From: JAGDVO01 sp964590075 [NCBI: uncultured Aquificales bacterium]
GTDB taxonomy: Bacteria > Thermosulfidibacterota > Thermosulfidibacteria > Thermosulfidibacterales
Assembly: GCA_964590075.1 (NCBI GenBank)
Contig: CAZPXS010000004.1
Coordinates: 62,001 to 126,000, forward strand
DNA length: 64,000 bases
Direction of reading: 5' to 3'
The position numbers and the translations under genes were made by a program. Numbering within the stretch: the stretch's first letter is position 1; every line of letters starts with the position of its first letter. Of this stretch, positions 28,757 to 41,510 are shown piece after piece. Under the pieces are notes generated by a model. It was not told the DNA's origin, made no database searches, and saw only the letters and a list, made by a program, of their open reading frames with translations.

Positions 28757-29852
28757 ACCTATTTATCCATTCCATTATCTTTTCTGTTCCGTCCTGTAGT
28801 AGTCTTTTACTTTTTGGAAATTTCTCCAATCTAAATAAATTCGCTAGATCAACATGAAAATCCTCCTTTTCAAAGGGAATGGTGATCCCCCATTTAGCTT
28901 CGCTTATATTATCAGCGTTTATTACATCTTCCAAAACCATAGTTCTATAAAAGAGTATTCCACTTACATCCGAAGAAACCATTTCACTTAGTATGCCGTA
29001 GCTTATCTTTCCGATGATGAAATCGCTTACCGCTATTAACTCATGAAAGTCTGTAAACTCATTTATCTCTATGAATCTAGTACTTCCAACTTTAAGGTCC
29101 GATTTACCTATAAATAGGATGTTTCTCTCTCTTTCCGATATGCTATAAATAAGCATTTTTAGCTTTTCTATCAGATTTCTGTTTTTTGTGTAATGTCCTC
29201 CTAGTGTTACTGTACATATGAGAGTTGGTCTATAGGAGGTCAGTAACTCTTTTCTTTTTTCCCTTACCCTATCCCAGTTGATTTTCCTTGTGACTATAGG
29301 GATTCTTACTATGTTTTTGAACGGGGTGTTGAGGCTCTCAAATGGTAGAATAAGTGCACATGTTGCCTTCTCGTACGCCTCGTATAATTCATCGAGTGGA
29401 ATTTTATCGTCATCCTTGAGGATGAATCGGTACTCATCCCACCAGTTGATGTTTGTAATGGCTATAGCGGGTATTCTGAGTTTATCTCCGATAATAAATG
29501 CCCAGGGTGTTATATCGGAAATAATTATGTCCGGTTTTATCCTCTCTATCCTTTCAGTTTCCACCTTTAACCATTCTTTCTTATTCCTTAGTAGCTTTAT
29601 TATACTATCCTTTATCTCATTAAGGTTGAATGGATAGTCGTATGGTAGGCGAGGATCTCCTTTTATATCTGGTATATGAATCGAGAGAGATTCTGGATAG
29701 TTTGTTAATAAAGGTTCAAATATATCTTTGTAGCTATTTATTACATCGACTTTATAACCTCTTGAGAGGAATTCTTCTATTATCCTTAAACTCCTAGTTA
29801 CGTGTCCCCATCCCGTATCTGATATATAGTAGGCTATTTTTATTCTATCCAT
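28749..29852 (-). CDS. GT-B-type glycosyltransferase-like protein
   Basis: A 367-residue protein with a two-Rossmann GT-B plan. The N-terminal acceptor loop is TGWGHVTRSLRI, similar to the GxGHxxR loop of MurG and related transferases, followed by DIIISDITPWAF. The C-terminal donor side is less conserved (GKISYGILSEM where others have a G-x-G-T...E motif). The glycan and acceptor are unknown. It is encoded 8 bp after the ArsA-like gene and overlaps the EamA gene, so a four-gene unit is likely. Confidence 0.7.
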   Translation of the reverse strand: MDRIKIAYYISDTGWGHVTRSLRIIEEFLSRGYKVDVINSYKDIFEPLLTNYPESLSIHIPDIKGDPRLPYDYPFNLNEIKDSIIKLLRNKKEWLKVETERIERIKPDIIISDITPWAFIIGDKLRIPAIAITNINWWDEYRFILKDDDKIPLDELYEAYEKATCALILPFESLNTPFKNIVRIPIVTRKINWDRVREKRKELLTSYRPTLICTVTLGGHYTKNRNLIEKLKMLIYSISERERNILFIGKSDLKVGSTRFIEINEFTDFHELIAVSDFIIGKISYGILSEMVSSDVSGILFYRTMVLEDVINADNISEAKWGITIPFEKEDFHVDLANLFRLEKFPKSKRLLQDGTEKIMEWINRYV

Positions 29853-29860
29853 CTTGGACT

Positions 29861-31003
29861 TTATCTAAATATAACTTCCAGTTTTGAATCTTTTAGGGTT
29901 GCCTTTATCAACTCTTTGTTTAGAAGAGCCCTTGGTAGATAGAAATGTTTCTTGTAGTTCCCTATTTTTATAATTAGGTCTTCTGACTTTTGGTATATTT
30001 CTAGTTTTCCTCCTGGAGGATTCTTAAGTAGAATTTTTAGAACAAATTGTCCGTTCCTTTCTAATATTTCAAAGGGTTTGTCTCTATAGAGTATTTCATC
30101 CGGTGATTTATCCTGGTAGATAGATCTACCAAGCTCAACCAACTTTTCGAATCCAAGTACTTCCTCGTATCTATTGTATACAGGTATTATGGGTGTTGGC
30201 TCAAAGCTCTTTACTATGTGATCTATGTATTTTTTCTGTATCTCATAGTATGGATCTTTCTGGGATGCGATCTTGTTGATGATTACCGCGTCTACCGGGA
30301 AACCGAATAGGTGAAGATAGGTATAGGCTTTTTCAGTTTCCTTTATAACCATCTTTTCAGGATTCGTCACAAGTCTTATCGAAGAGACATCTGGATTTTG
30401 AAGAGTGTAGTAGAGATTGTAAACCTGACGGAACAGTTCCTCCATAGCGTCATAGGTTTCATCCTCAGGTAGAGGCATATCGGTTACCATTTTTGCGGCA
30501 GGTCTTACTATTTTAACTATTCTCCTATGGATAGGTAAGAATCTGGTTACCCACCAGCTCAAACCGTCTGGTAAACTAAGTAATCTAAGAGTTTCACCAG
30601 TGGGAGCAGAATCAACTATAATAACATCGTACAATCCGTCCTCATAATGTTTGTTTATCCATAGAAAGCAGGAGATTTCTTCCATCCCTGGTAAAATTGA
30701 TAGTTCCTCTGCCTTTACCTCATCCAACTTCTGCCATTTTAGGAGGCTCTTCAAATACTCTTTTAGTTTACCCCAGAATCTTTCTACAGAATAGTAAACA
30801 TCTATCTCCTGGGCGAAAAAATTCTTTGTTATTTCCTTTGGCTCCGGCGAAACATCTACTTCGAGAACGTCCGATAGGGAATGGGCTGGATCTACCGAGA
30901 TGACAAGTACCTTTTTGCCGGTTGCTGCAAGATAGGCTCCCGTTGCGGAAGAGATAGTAGTTTTACCAACTCCCCCTTTACCTGTGAATAGTAGTATTCT
31001 CAA
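29861..31003 (-). CDS. ArsA/Get3-family ATPase
   Basis: A 380-residue single-domain ArsA-type ATPase. The deviant Walker A is GKGGVGKTT (8-16), Switch I is DPAHSLSD, and VDSAPTGETLRLL forms Switch II. The C-terminal 80 residues look like the HSP20-like beta sandwich found at the end of many bacterial ArsA proteins. No arsenite pump is near, so arsenic export is not supported; membrane-protein targeting or another chaperone role is possible. The start is a TTG with GGAGTG upstream, right after the small helical gene. Confidence 0.87.
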   Translation of the reverse strand: MRILLFTGKGGVGKTTISSATGAYLAATGKKVLVISVDPAHSLSDVLEVDVSPEPKEITKNFFAQEIDVYYSVERFWGKLKEYLKSLLKWQKLDEVKAEELSILPGMEEISCFLWINKHYEDGLYDVIIVDSAPTGETLRLLSLPDGLSWWVTRFLPIHRRIVKIVRPAAKMVTDMPLPEDETYDAMEELFRQVYNLYYTLQNPDVSSIRLVTNPEKMVIKETEKAYTYLHLFGFPVDAVIINKIASQKDPYYEIQKKYIDHIVKSFEPTPIIPVYNRYEEVLGFEKLVELGRSIYQDKSPDEILYRDKPFEILERNGQFVLKILLKNPPGGKLEIYQKSEDLIIKIGNYKKHFYLPRALLNKELIKATLKDSKLEVIFR

Positions 31004-31007
31004 TTAT

Positions 31008-31217
31008 TCACTCCTTTTCTATCTCAATCCTTTTGACTTCTTCCACTTCTTTGTTTAATTCCTGTATCTTTGAATCTATCATAGACCTTATAGCTAGTAG
31101 AAATTCTTTCTTAGCATTTTTTATGTGCCTTTTGCTCTCATCCGGTACAAAACTGAAAATATCATCCAGAAACGCATCCCAGGCTTTTATGAGGTGCTTC
31201 ATCCACCTTCCTTCCAT
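31008..31217 (-). CDS. Small helical protein encoded before the ArsA-like ATPase
   Basis: A 69-residue protein, nearly all alpha-helical, with an aromatic N-terminal half (LIKAWDAFLDDIFSFVPDES) and a highly charged coiled-coil-like end (IQELNKEVEEVKRIEIEKE). It has no known domain to my recognition. It ends 4 bp before the ATPase start, so they are co-translated. It may be an adaptor or client-like partner of the ATPase. An in-frame ATG five codons later is an alternative start. Confidence 0.7.
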   Translation of the reverse strand: MEGRWMKHLIKAWDAFLDDIFSFVPDESKRHIKNAKKEFLLAIRSMIDSKIQELNKEVEEVKRIEIEKE

Positions 31218-31278
31218 CTCTAACCCCCTTTAAGGGTGTTTAGTTTAATTGGGACTTTCTCTATTCCTTACGATGTAT

Positions 31279-31284
31279 TATAAT
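31279..31284 (+). promoter_or_regulatory. TATAAT -10 element before the BCAM0308-hflX unit
   Basis: A consensus TATAAT lies 35 bp before the start codon in the divergent gap. No good -35 sequence is found at 16-18 bp, so the promoter would be of the weak -35 kind. Confidence 0.35.
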
Positions 31285-31318
31285 AGTATTGTAGTAACAA
31301 AAAATAAAGGAGGGATTG

Positions 31319-31814
31319 ATGGCTAAGGATCATATGGTGAGAAAAGAATTTAAGAATGTTGCTCCTGATGACCCATATTATGAGGGACGTAAGTATCCTG
31401 AACCAACCGTCTGCGAGGTTTGTAATGCCCTTTACAAGGACGGTAGGTGGTCGTGGGATAAACCACCTAAGGGAGAGGAGATAAACTATGCTGTATGCCC
31501 GGCCTGTAGAAGGATAAAGGATAAGTATCCGGGGGGGATATTGGTACTTGAGGGTGACTATCTTAATCTTAAGGAAGAGGAAATAATGAATCTTATAAAT
31601 AATGAGGCTGAGATAGAAAAAAGCTATAGACCGTTAAATAGAATAATGTCTGTAAAGAAGGAGGATGGAGCGATAGTGGTTGAGACTACCTATCCCTCTC
31701 TTGCTAGGCGTCTCGGTGAGGCAGTTTATAGGGCCCATAAGGGAGAATTAGATATACGTTACAGGGAAGGTGAGAAGTTTGTAGAGGTATTCTGGAGGAG
31801 ATTCTTAGAGGAAG

Positions 31815-31837
<23 letters not shown>
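31319..31837 (+). CDS. Zinc-ribbon BCAM0308-like (NMD3-related) protein
   Basis: A 172-residue protein. A zinc ribbon is formed by CEVCNALY and CPACRRIK, with the typical intervening KDGRWSWDKPP. A C-terminal domain follows with TTYPSLARRLGEAVYRAHKGELDI. Members of this family are compared with the N-terminus of eukaryotic NMD3, a 60S export factor, so a ribosome-linked role is inferred rather than shown. ATG 31319 has AAGGAGGG upstream. It overlaps hflX by 23 bp, which supports the ribosome link. Confidence 0.8.
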
Positions 31838-34903
<3,066 letters not shown>

Positions 34904-34907
<4 letters not shown>

Positions 34908-35680
34908 ATATTTTTCTTCCTATTCTTGTCGTATATTATTTTTAGGCCGATGAGAGTTAGGTTTGGTTCTACTATCTCGATATATTTACTACTAGAGGAG
35001 ATGAGGTTTGCGTAGCCTCCGGTAGCTATGACTTTTGCCTTTCCTATCTCACCAATCATTCTCTCTATCATTCCATCCACAAGAGCCACATATCCAAAGA
35101 ATATACCAGAGTGCATACTTTCTACGGTATTTTTACCAATTACCCGTGTTGGTTTTTTAAAGTCAACTCTTGGCAGTTGAGCAGTCTCTCTAAAAAGAGC
35201 CTCCATAGATATTCCTATTCCCGGAGATATGGCTCCTCCGAGATATTCCCCCTTTTCTGAAACTACGTCAAAGGTGGTTGCTGTTCCAAAGTCAACTATT
35301 ATTAGCGGTCCACCATAGAGATGGTAACCTGCACATGCGTTTACTATCCTATCGGTTCCCACTTCTCTTGGGTTATCAACCAAGATGCTTATCCCGGTTT
35401 TTATACCTGGTCCAACCACTATTATATCTATACCGTTTGCTAGTTTGGATATGGCTTCTTTTACGACGTTTGTAAGAGGTGGTACTACGCTTGATATGAT
35501 GGCTCCTTTTAATTCACTAAAATTCAGGTTTTCCATGTTGAATAGGTTCATCAGAATAACAGACATTTCACAGGCAGTTCTTCTCCTCTCTGAACTAACA
35601 CGCCATGAGTAAACCAAATCATCCTTTTTAAAGATTCCATAGACTATATTGGTGTTTCCTATGTCACAGGTTAGAATAAT
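34904..35680 (-). CDS. coaX: Type III pantothenate kinase, probable ATT start
   Basis: A 258-residue CoaX, the first step of coenzyme A synthesis. The N-terminal ATP motif [11 protein letters not shown] lies upstream of the first ATG, GTG or TTG in this frame, so the true start must be earlier. The only position that fits is ATT at 35680-35678: GGAGG lies 6 bp before it, and [11 protein letters not shown] has family length. An in-frame stop lies just upstream. Other motifs are GTDRIVNA and [12 protein letters not shown]. It overlaps ruvX by 10 bp, so it is probably translated by coupling. The unusual start codon may hold expression low. Confidence 0.9.
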
Positions 35681-36084
35681 GCTTTGCCTCCGCTTTTAAG
35701 GTATTTTTCTAGTATTATCGATGCACTAATTGCATCCTTAAATTTCTTTCTTTTTCTCCAGTCTTTAAATGCTAGTTTTAATATCTCTTCTGCCTCTTCG
35801 GTGGTAAAGCTCTCATCTACAAAGTCTATCGAAATACCGTATCTATCGGATAGGGCTTTTACCAACTCCTCGATTTTTTTTAACAAAAGTTCGGAATCTC
35901 TGTTCTTTAGTTGAGGAGTACCCACCACTATTCTATCGATCTTGGATTTTTCGTTTATACTTTCAAGTTCTTCAAGGATGCGTTTTGTTTCAACGACTTT
36001 ATAAGGTTGAGGTATGTGATATAGGGGATCGCAAATCGCGATCCCACATCTTTTTAAACCATAATCTATAGCTACTATCCTCAT
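35671..36084 (-). CDS. ruvX: RuvX/YqgF-type RNase H-fold nuclease
   Basis: A 137-residue YqgF protein. The three catalytic acidic sites are seen: Asp7 in [10 protein letters not shown], the Glu in VDESFTT, and the Asp in [13 protein letters not shown]. The family acts in 16S rRNA 5'-end maturation and, in some species, as a Holliday junction resolvase. Its last codons contain the ribosome site and start codon of coaX. Confidence 0.93.
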   Translation of the reverse strand: MRIVAIDYGLKRCGIAICDPLYHIPQPYKVVETKRILEELESINEKSKIDRIVVGTPQLKNRDSELLLKKIEELVKALSDRYGISIDFVDESFTTEEAEEILKLAFKDWRKRKKFKDAISASIILEKYLKSGGKALF

Positions 36085-36099
36085 ATAGAAGAATTTAAA

Positions 36100-36426
36100 T
36101 TAAGAAACGTACCTGTTCAATATGGATTCGAGTATCTCCTTCGGTTGTACTCCTACGAGCTGTTCCACTACCTTTCCTTCCTTGAAGAGAAGCAGTGTTG
36201 GTATAGCCCTTATTCCAAATCTGGCGGCGAGATTCGGGTTCTCATCCACATTAACTTTACAAACCTTTACCTTTCCAGCATACTCTTCAGCTAAGGCCTC
36301 TATTATAGGAGCTATCATTCTACAGGGACCGCACCATATGGCCCAAAAATCAACAAGGACAGGAATATCAGATTTTAAAACCTCTTGCTCAAAATTTGCC
36401 TCGTTCAGTTCAATAGCCTTCCCCAT
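36100..36426 (-). CDS. trxA: Thioredoxin
   Basis: A 108-residue classical thioredoxin. The active site is WCGPC (Cys32, Cys35) in [12 protein letters not shown], and the cis-proline loop is RAIPTLLLF. It is a cytosolic general disulfide reductase. No thioredoxin reductase gene is in the window. It lies 60 bp after tRNA-Phe on the same strand and may be read through from the tRNA promoter. Confidence 0.97.
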   Translation of the reverse strand: MGKAIELNEANFEQEVLKSDIPVLVDFWAIWCGPCRMIAPIIEALAEEYAGKVKVCKVNVDENPNLAARFGIRAIPTLLLFKEGKVVEQLVGVQPKEILESILNRYVS

Positions 36427-36484
36427 AATACACCCCCAATTTAATCATCATATTCCAATATGTCTATATACAGGCTTTAAAAAA

Positions 36485-36557
<73 letters not shown>

Positions 36558-36574
36558 AACCAAACTTATTCTCA

Positions 36575-36603
36575 TAATTACAGTATATCCTATCCTCTGT
36601 CAA
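36575..36603 (-). promoter_or_regulatory. Promoter of tRNA-Phe
   Basis: On the minus strand a consensus TTGACA (36603-36598) is followed after 17 bp by TAATTA (36580-36575), 17 bp before the tRNA 5' end. The same -10 form (TAATT) appears before clpC, which makes both more believable. Confidence 0.5.
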
Positions 36604-36617
36604 TAGTTTTGGTAGTT

Positions 36618-37415
36618 TTACTTTGTTTCTGTTTTATTTTCCTTACCTTTTTGTGGAGTCTGTTTTTCCTCTGGGATGTTAACTTCAACGTATAAACTTA
36701 TCCTTCTATTTCTCGGATCAAAAGGATTTTCCTTTATAAGTGGTCTTTTATCGCCATAGCCCGTTACTTTTGTAATCTTATCTACCGGTAGCCCGATTTC
36801 TGTCATATATTTAAACGAGTTGTAGGCTCTTAGAACCGACAATTCCCAGTTATTTAAGTTACTACCCTTATAGGGTGTAGCATCGCTATGTCCCTCTATT
36901 TCAACTAAAACAGGTTCATCTTTTATTGACTCAGCTACTAGTCTTAGTATCTCTTTAGCCTCCGGGGTGGGTTCAGCACTTCCTGGCTGAAATAGTGGTT
37001 CTCCAGCAAGATCTGTGATTTCTATCCTCAGTCCCCTTTCGGTAACCTCTATTCTAAGATGTCCACTTAAAGCCTTTAATCTTTCCGCTAAACCCCTTCC
37101 TATATTACCCTTTATCTTTTCTATAACTGTTCTTGTTTTTGAGAACTTAAGTACGCTGGTTCCACCTCTTGATTCTGGGGATGCGCTAGGGATTATCGAT
37201 GTACCTGAGGGACTGAAGATGCTAAAGGTCTGGAAGTAGTGTGCTACACCTGCTCTTTTTTCCGGAGAAACCATGGTTATGAGCCACATTAGTAGGAAGA
37301 AAGCCATCATTGCGGTTACAAAGTCGGCGTAAGCTACTTTCCAGCTTCCACCGTGATGACCTTCCCCTCCTCTTTTACCCTTTTTTACTATTATTATTGT
37401 AGTTTTCTCGTCCAT
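36618..37415 (-). CDS. motB: Flagellar motor stator protein MotB
   Basis: A 265-residue stator subunit. It has a short cytoplasmic start and one membrane helix with the ion-binding Asp31 (AYADFVTAMMAFFLLMWL, with the AMMAFFLLMWLI stretch typical of proton-type MotB). A plug/linker and an OmpA-like peptidoglycan-binding domain follow (IEGHSDATPY, GYGDKRPL, NRRISLYVE). It couples ion flow to flagellar rotation with MotA, encoded immediately upstream. The C-terminus is a Lys/Glu/Thr-rich tail. Confidence 0.95.
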   Translation of the reverse strand: MDEKTTIIIVKKGKRGGEGHHGGSWKVAYADFVTAMMAFFLLMWLITMVSPEKRAGVAHYFQTFSIFSPSGTSIIPSASPESRGGTSVLKFSKTRTVIEKIKGNIGRGLAERLKALSGHLRIEVTERGLRIEITDLAGEPLFQPGSAEPTPEAKEILRLVAESIKDEPVLVEIEGHSDATPYKGSNLNNWELSVLRAYNSFKYMTEIGLPVDKITKVTGYGDKRPLIKENPFDPRNRRISLYVEVNIPEEKQTPQKGKENKTETK

Positions 37416-37435
37416 TTCCTTCTGATGATCTTAAG

Positions 37436-38293
37436 TTATTTTCTTCCCTTTATGGTATCTTCGAGTTCTTTAAAGGAGGGTCTAAAATGGGGAGGTATGG
37501 CTCTTCTTGCATATTCAAGTGCTATCTGTGGTGGAGAGCCTCCTACGAATGATACGAGCGCAGATTTTATAACGACAAGTAGGTTCTTTTTACCGTTTAC
37601 GATAGCCTGCATCTTTCTACCAGTTGGACCAACGAAACCATAGCACATAAGAACACCCATAAATGTACCGACAAGAGCCGCACCTATACTGTGTCCAAGC
37701 ACTTCCGGTGGTTCAGTTATCTTTCCCATGGTTAGAACAACTCCTAAAACCGCTGCAACTATACCTAAACCGGGTAGTGAATCGGCTATGGTTGTGAGGG
37801 TATGGGCAGGTTCCGATTCCTCTTCAATTATAACTTCTATCTCTGTATCTAATAGACTCTCGAGTTCATAAGGACTCATTGTTGTTGTCATTATGGTTCT
37901 AAGTGTGTCAGTTATAAAATCTATTATTACGTGGTCTTTTAAGATATTCGGGTATTTCGAAAATATCGAGCTACTCTCAGGGTTCTCTATATCCTGTTCT
38001 ATGGCTATAAGACCTTCCTTTCTGACTTTCACAAATATGTCGTTTAAGAGTAAGAGAATATCCATATAGTCGCTTTTCTTGACTTCTCCCTTTCCGAGTA
38101 TTGCTCCGAGTGCTCCACTTACCACTCCCTTCACAACCGGAAATGGGGAGGATATTACCAGTGCTCCAAAGGCGCTACCAAATATGATCACCCATTCTGC
38201 AGGTTGAATCAATACGGAAAGGTTACCATGTTCCATAAGATAACCACCCACTACGCATCCTATAACGATAAATATACCTATAAGACTCGTCAT
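37436..38293 (-). CDS. motA: Flagellar motor stator protein MotA
   Basis: A 285-residue protein with four membrane helices. The functional proline region DSLPGLGIVAAVLGVVLTM and the second TM pair (IGAALVGTFMGVLMCYGFVGP) are present, as is the large cytoplasmic loop with acidic and basic residues that touch FliG. It overlaps the upstream PilZ gene by 4 bp, so a possible brake and the stator are co-translated. Confidence 0.95.
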   Translation of the reverse strand: MTSLIGIFIVIGCVVGGYLMEHGNLSVLIQPAEWVIIFGSAFGALVISSPFPVVKGVVSGALGAILGKGEVKKSDYMDILLLLNDIFVKVRKEGLIAIEQDIENPESSSIFSKYPNILKDHVIIDFITDTLRTIMTTTMSPYELESLLDTEIEVIIEEESEPAHTLTTIADSLPGLGIVAAVLGVVLTMGKITEPPEVLGHSIGAALVGTFMGVLMCYGFVGPTGRKMQAIVNGKKNLLVVIKSALVSFVGGSPPQIALEYARRAIPPHFRPSFKELEDTIKGRK

Positions 38294-38811
38294 CTATCCA
38301 ACCTTTTTTTCGATAGTATCTCCCTCTGTTTTTCAAATACGAACCTAGCTATTATCTCCGTTACTCTTTCCGGTGGATCGATAAACTTTACACCTATTCT
38401 GTATGCGTCATCAGTTTTTTCACACCAACTGACAATACCTTTTAAGATAATTACCGTAGGTATTACACCCTCTAACACCATCTCTATCTCTATTATTTCG
38501 TCTTTTTTGAATTCTTCTTTAGTTTCAAAGCTAATTCCACCTGCACTTATATTTACCCAGCTATACTTGTAATCGCCCTCTGTTTCTTTCTTAATGCCCA
38601 GTAGGCTTATTATAAGATCGAGCTTTGAGTTTATATACCTTAGCCAATCTGCGATAACTTGATCTTTAGGGTATTCTAACGGCTTCGGAAATAATATGCT
38701 TGGATCACCAATCACACGTGCTGGTTTTTTAAGTTCTTCTGGATCGGTTATTTTTTTATACTTTATTGGAATAAATACGTCTACTCGTGCAAACTCTCTT
38801 TTATCTTCCAT
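38290..38811 (-). CDS. PilZ-domain protein coupled to motA
   Basis: A 173-residue PilZ protein. The motifs are REFAR (RxxxR form) at the N-terminus and NISAGG (N/DxSxxG form). About 65 residues between them include a hydrophobic helical insert (LRYINSKLDLIISLLGI) not found in minimal PilZ domains. It probably binds c-di-GMP and, given the 4-bp overlap with motA, adjusts the stator. Confidence 0.85.
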   Translation of the reverse strand: MEDKREFARVDVFIPIKYKKITDPEELKKPARVIGDPSILFPKPLEYPKDQVIADWLRYINSKLDLIISLLGIKKETEGDYKYSWVNISAGGISFETKEEFKKDEIIEIEMVLEGVIPTVIILKGIVSWCEKTDDAYRIGVKFIDPPERVTEIIARFVFEKQREILSKKRLDR

Positions 38812-38814
38812 GTT

Positions 38815-39408
38815 TTACATGAAACCATACAGGATTAGCAAAGTCAACGAAGTAAAAATTGGTAATACTATGTTATCATCTATAGGACTAATGATCTCCA
38901 TTAAACAACCTATAATTCCGCTTAGTAGAGCCACTTTGAACGGCACGAATAAACTTCCCAAGATCGTGGTTACAGTTACAAAGGCTAAGGTTCCCTCAAC
39001 TGTTCTTTTCTTCTTGATGATTTTTTTGATAAGGGGAATTTCTATTTTACCCAATGTTTTCCCCACTATGGTACTTGCTGAGTCACCAAAGGTTAGAGCC
39101 AAAAGTCCACCCCTTACCACATCTCCATCGTTAAATAGGATGATAGTTAAACCTGTTCCTAGTAGGTATGTTACTCCACCTTTACCAGGGTTATCTAAGT
39201 TTTCGCTTCTTTCAAATAGATCTATCAGTAATCCTACGATTCTAATCCTTTTAGTTCTATGAATTTTGATCGCTAAATATGTGACTATTGCAAGTGTAAT
39301 TAGGATAAAGCCAACTATCTTCCCAAAATGGTTAAAGGCAAGGATGATGATTACACCATTTACCGTATGAAGGGTTTGCCTTCTTATTTCTAAAAGTATG
39401 TCCTTCAT
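38815..39408 (-). CDS. Dolichol/phytol kinase-like CTP-dependent membrane kinase
   Basis: A 197-residue membrane protein with five to six helices. It carries [15 protein letters not shown] and [12 protein letters not shown], the CTP-transferase-like signature shared by SEC59, phytol kinase and CdsA-like enzymes. It probably phosphorylates a polyprenol, diacylglycerol or phytol-like lipid. It begins the mot unit, only 3 bp from the PilZ gene. No ribosome site is visible before the ATG. Confidence 0.8.
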   Translation of the reverse strand: MKDILLEIRRQTLHTVNGVIIILAFNHFGKIVGFILITLAIVTYLAIKIHRTKRIRIVGLLIDLFERSENLDNPGKGGVTYLLGTGLTIILFNDGDVVRGGLLALTFGDSASTIVGKTLGKIEIPLIKKIIKKKRTVEGTLAFVTVTTILGSLFVPFKVALLSGIIGCLMEIISPIDDNIVLPIFTSLTLLILYGFM

Positions 39409-39422
39409 CTTGACAAAAATCT

Positions 39423-39431
39423 ATTATAACA
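39423..39431 (-). promoter_or_regulatory. Extended -10 promoter of the lipid kinase-PilZ-motAB unit
   Basis: On the minus strand TG-T-TATAAT forms a perfect extended -10 element 15 bp before the ATG at 39408. The transcript leader would be only about 8 nt and has no ribosome site, so the message may be nearly leaderless. Confidence 0.4.
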
Positions 39432-39448
39432 TACCTATAGCTAATAGG

Positions 39449-41458
39449 ATGGGTAAGTTCAAGCTTGTATCCGAGTTCGAGCCAAAGGGAGATCAGCCAA
39501 AGGCAATAGAAAAGCTGGTGGAATGGGTGAACTCAGGTGTACCCTATATGACCCTTGTTGGTGTTACTGGTTCTGGCAAAACTTTTACCATGGCAAATGT
39601 TATCGCAAGGGTAAATAGGCCTACCCTTATAATTTCTCACAATAAGACGCTAGCTGCTCAACTTTACTCGGAGTTTAAGTACTTCTTTCCAGAAAACGCT
39701 GTATGTTACTTTGTATCCTACTATGACTATTATCAACCCGAAGCCTATGTGCCTCAGCTCGATCTCTATATAGAGAAGGATTGTTCCATAAACGATGAGA
39801 TAGATAGACTAAGGCATATAGCGACAAGTAGTTTGCTCGAAAGGAGGGATGTTATAATAGTTGCGACTGTGAGTTGTATATACGGTCTCGGTAGTCCCGA
39901 GGCGTACTACGGAATGGTTCTCACCTTGGATGTTGGTATGGAGATTTCGAGGAGAGAGATAGTTGATAAGCTTGTAGATATCCTCTACAAAAGGAACGAT
40001 TTTGACTTCACGAGAGGTACATTCAGGGTAAGGGGTGATGTAATAGAGGTCTATCCAAGTAACCTTGAGGATCTAGCCCTGAGGATTGAACTATGGGGAG
40101 ATGAGGTTGAAAGGTTGAGTCTTATAGATCCCCTTACTGGTAAGGTTCGTGAAGAGGTGGAAAGATTCACAGTTTATCCTGCCAGTCATTATGTCACACC
40201 CTACGAGATGATGAGAAGGGCTATCGCTTCGATAAAGAGTGAGCTGGAGGAGAGGGTAAAGGAACTTAAGGCTATGGGTAAAGATGTTGAGGCCGATAGA
40301 CTCTGGAAGAGGACCATGTATGATCTCGAAATGCTGGAAGAACTTGGTTACTGTAAAGGTATAGAGAATTATTCCAGACATCTTACAGGTAGAGCTCCAG
40401 GTGAGCCACCGCCAACCCTCATAGATTACCTACCTAATGATGCCCTTATAATAATAGATGAGTCCCATGTAACTATACCACAACTCAGGGGTATGTACGA
40501 GGGAGATAGAACGAGGAAGATGAATCTTGTGGAGTATGGTTTTAGGTTACCAAGTGCACTTGATAATAGACCACTAAAATTTGAGGAGTTTATGGCAAAG
40601 GTCAATCAGGTGATCTTTGTATCTGCGACTCCAGGGGATTTTGAGTTGGAACTTTCAGGCCCATACGTTGTGGAACAGATAGTTAGACCAACCGGCTTGA
40701 TGGAGCCGGAGGTTGTGGTAAGGCCTGCAAGGGGTCAAATTGAGGATCTATGTAGAGAATTGTTCGAGATAAAATCTAGAGGGGAGAGGGCCCTAATTAC
40801 AACGGTTACAAAGAGGATGGCTGAAGAGTTGACAGATTATCTTAACGAGAAAGGTATAAAGGCTGCCTATCTACACTCGGAGGTTGATACTATAGAAAGG
40901 ACCAGATTGATAAGAGATCTTAGATTGGGAGTTTACGATTGTATAGTGGGAGTGAATCTTCTAAGGGAGGGACTCGATATACCGGAGGTTTCGCTTGTTG
41001 CTATACTCGATGCGGATAAAGAGGGGTTTCTAAGATCCGAGAGATCCCTGATTCAGACTGCTGGAAGGGCTGCAAGGAACGTTAACGGAAGGGTGATAAT
41101 GTATGCGGACACCATAACCTCATCGATGGAGAGAGCAATAGCAGAGATGAGAAGAAGGAGGAAAATTCAGGAAGAGTATAACAGGATACATGGAATTACT
41201 CCGCAAAGTATAAAGAAGAATATAAGGGATATATTAGAATCACCCTATGAACGCGATTACTATACGGTTAAGATAGAAGAGAGGGATGAGATCGATTTAT
41301 CAAGGCCTGAGGAGATCGAGGCACAAATAGCTAAGCTTGAGAAAGAAATGAAAAGATTGGCTAAGGAACTTGCCTTTGAAAAGGCTATTATCGTAAGGGA
41401 AGAGATAAAGAGACTTAAAAAGAAACTCGAAGAACTCTTGGAGATAAGTCCAAATTAA
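39449..41458 (+). CDS. uvrB: Excinuclease ABC subunit B
   Basis: A 669-residue UvrB for nucleotide excision repair. It has Walker A GVTGSGKT (38-45), the beta-hairpin [12 protein letters not shown] that probes damage, [13 protein letters not shown], the motif VI region QTAGRAARN, and a C-terminal UVR/UvrC-binding motif ([18 protein letters not shown]). The start [16 protein letters not shown] matches the family; an upstream TTG-type extension does not. The ribosome site is weak (AATAGG). Confidence 0.96.
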   Translation: MGKFKLVSEFEPKGDQPKAIEKLVEWVNSGVPYMTLVGVTGSGKTFTMANVIARVNRPTLIISHNKTLAAQLYSEFKYFFPENAVCYFVSYYDYYQPEAYVPQLDLYIEKDCSINDEIDRLRHIATSSLLERRDVIIVATVSCIYGLGSPEAYYGMVLTLDVGMEISRREIVDKLVDILYKRNDFDFTRGTFRVRGDVIEVYPSNLEDLALRIELWGDEVERLSLIDPLTGKVREEVERFTVYPASHYVTPYEMMRRAIASIKSELEERVKELKAMGKDVEADRLWKRTMYDLEMLEELGYCKGIENYSRHLTGRAPGEPPPTLIDYLPNDALIIIDESHVTIPQLRGMYEGDRTRKMNLVEYGFRLPSALDNRPLKFEEFMAKVNQVIFVSATPGDFELELSGPYVVEQIVRPTGLMEPEVVVRPARGQIEDLCRELFEIKSRGERALITTVTKRMAEELTDYLNEKGIKAAYLHSEVDTIERTRLIRDLRLGVYDCIVGVNLLREGLDIPEVSLVAILDADKEGFLRSERSLIQTAGRAARNVNGRVIMYADTITSSMERAIAEMRRRRKIQEEYNRIHGITPQSIKKNIRDILESPYERDYYTVKIEERDEIDLSRPEEIEAQIAKLEKEMKRLAKELAFEKAIIVREEIKRLKKKLEELLEISPN

Positions 41459-41510
41459 CGGCACAGCTTTTGCTACTATACTACAGAAACCATTTGAGAT
41501 GGAGGGTGGT

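Noticed and set aside
29861-31003. Arsenic resistance locus
   Set aside because: Only an ArsA-like ATPase is present, with no ArsB, ArsC, ArsD or ArsR nearby, so an arsenic role is not supported.
39410-39430. Consensus TTGACA upstream of uvrB as a promoter
   Set aside because: No -10 box falls at 16-18 bp; the TATAAC downstream is only 9 bp away. The TATAAT in this stretch fits the minus strand better.
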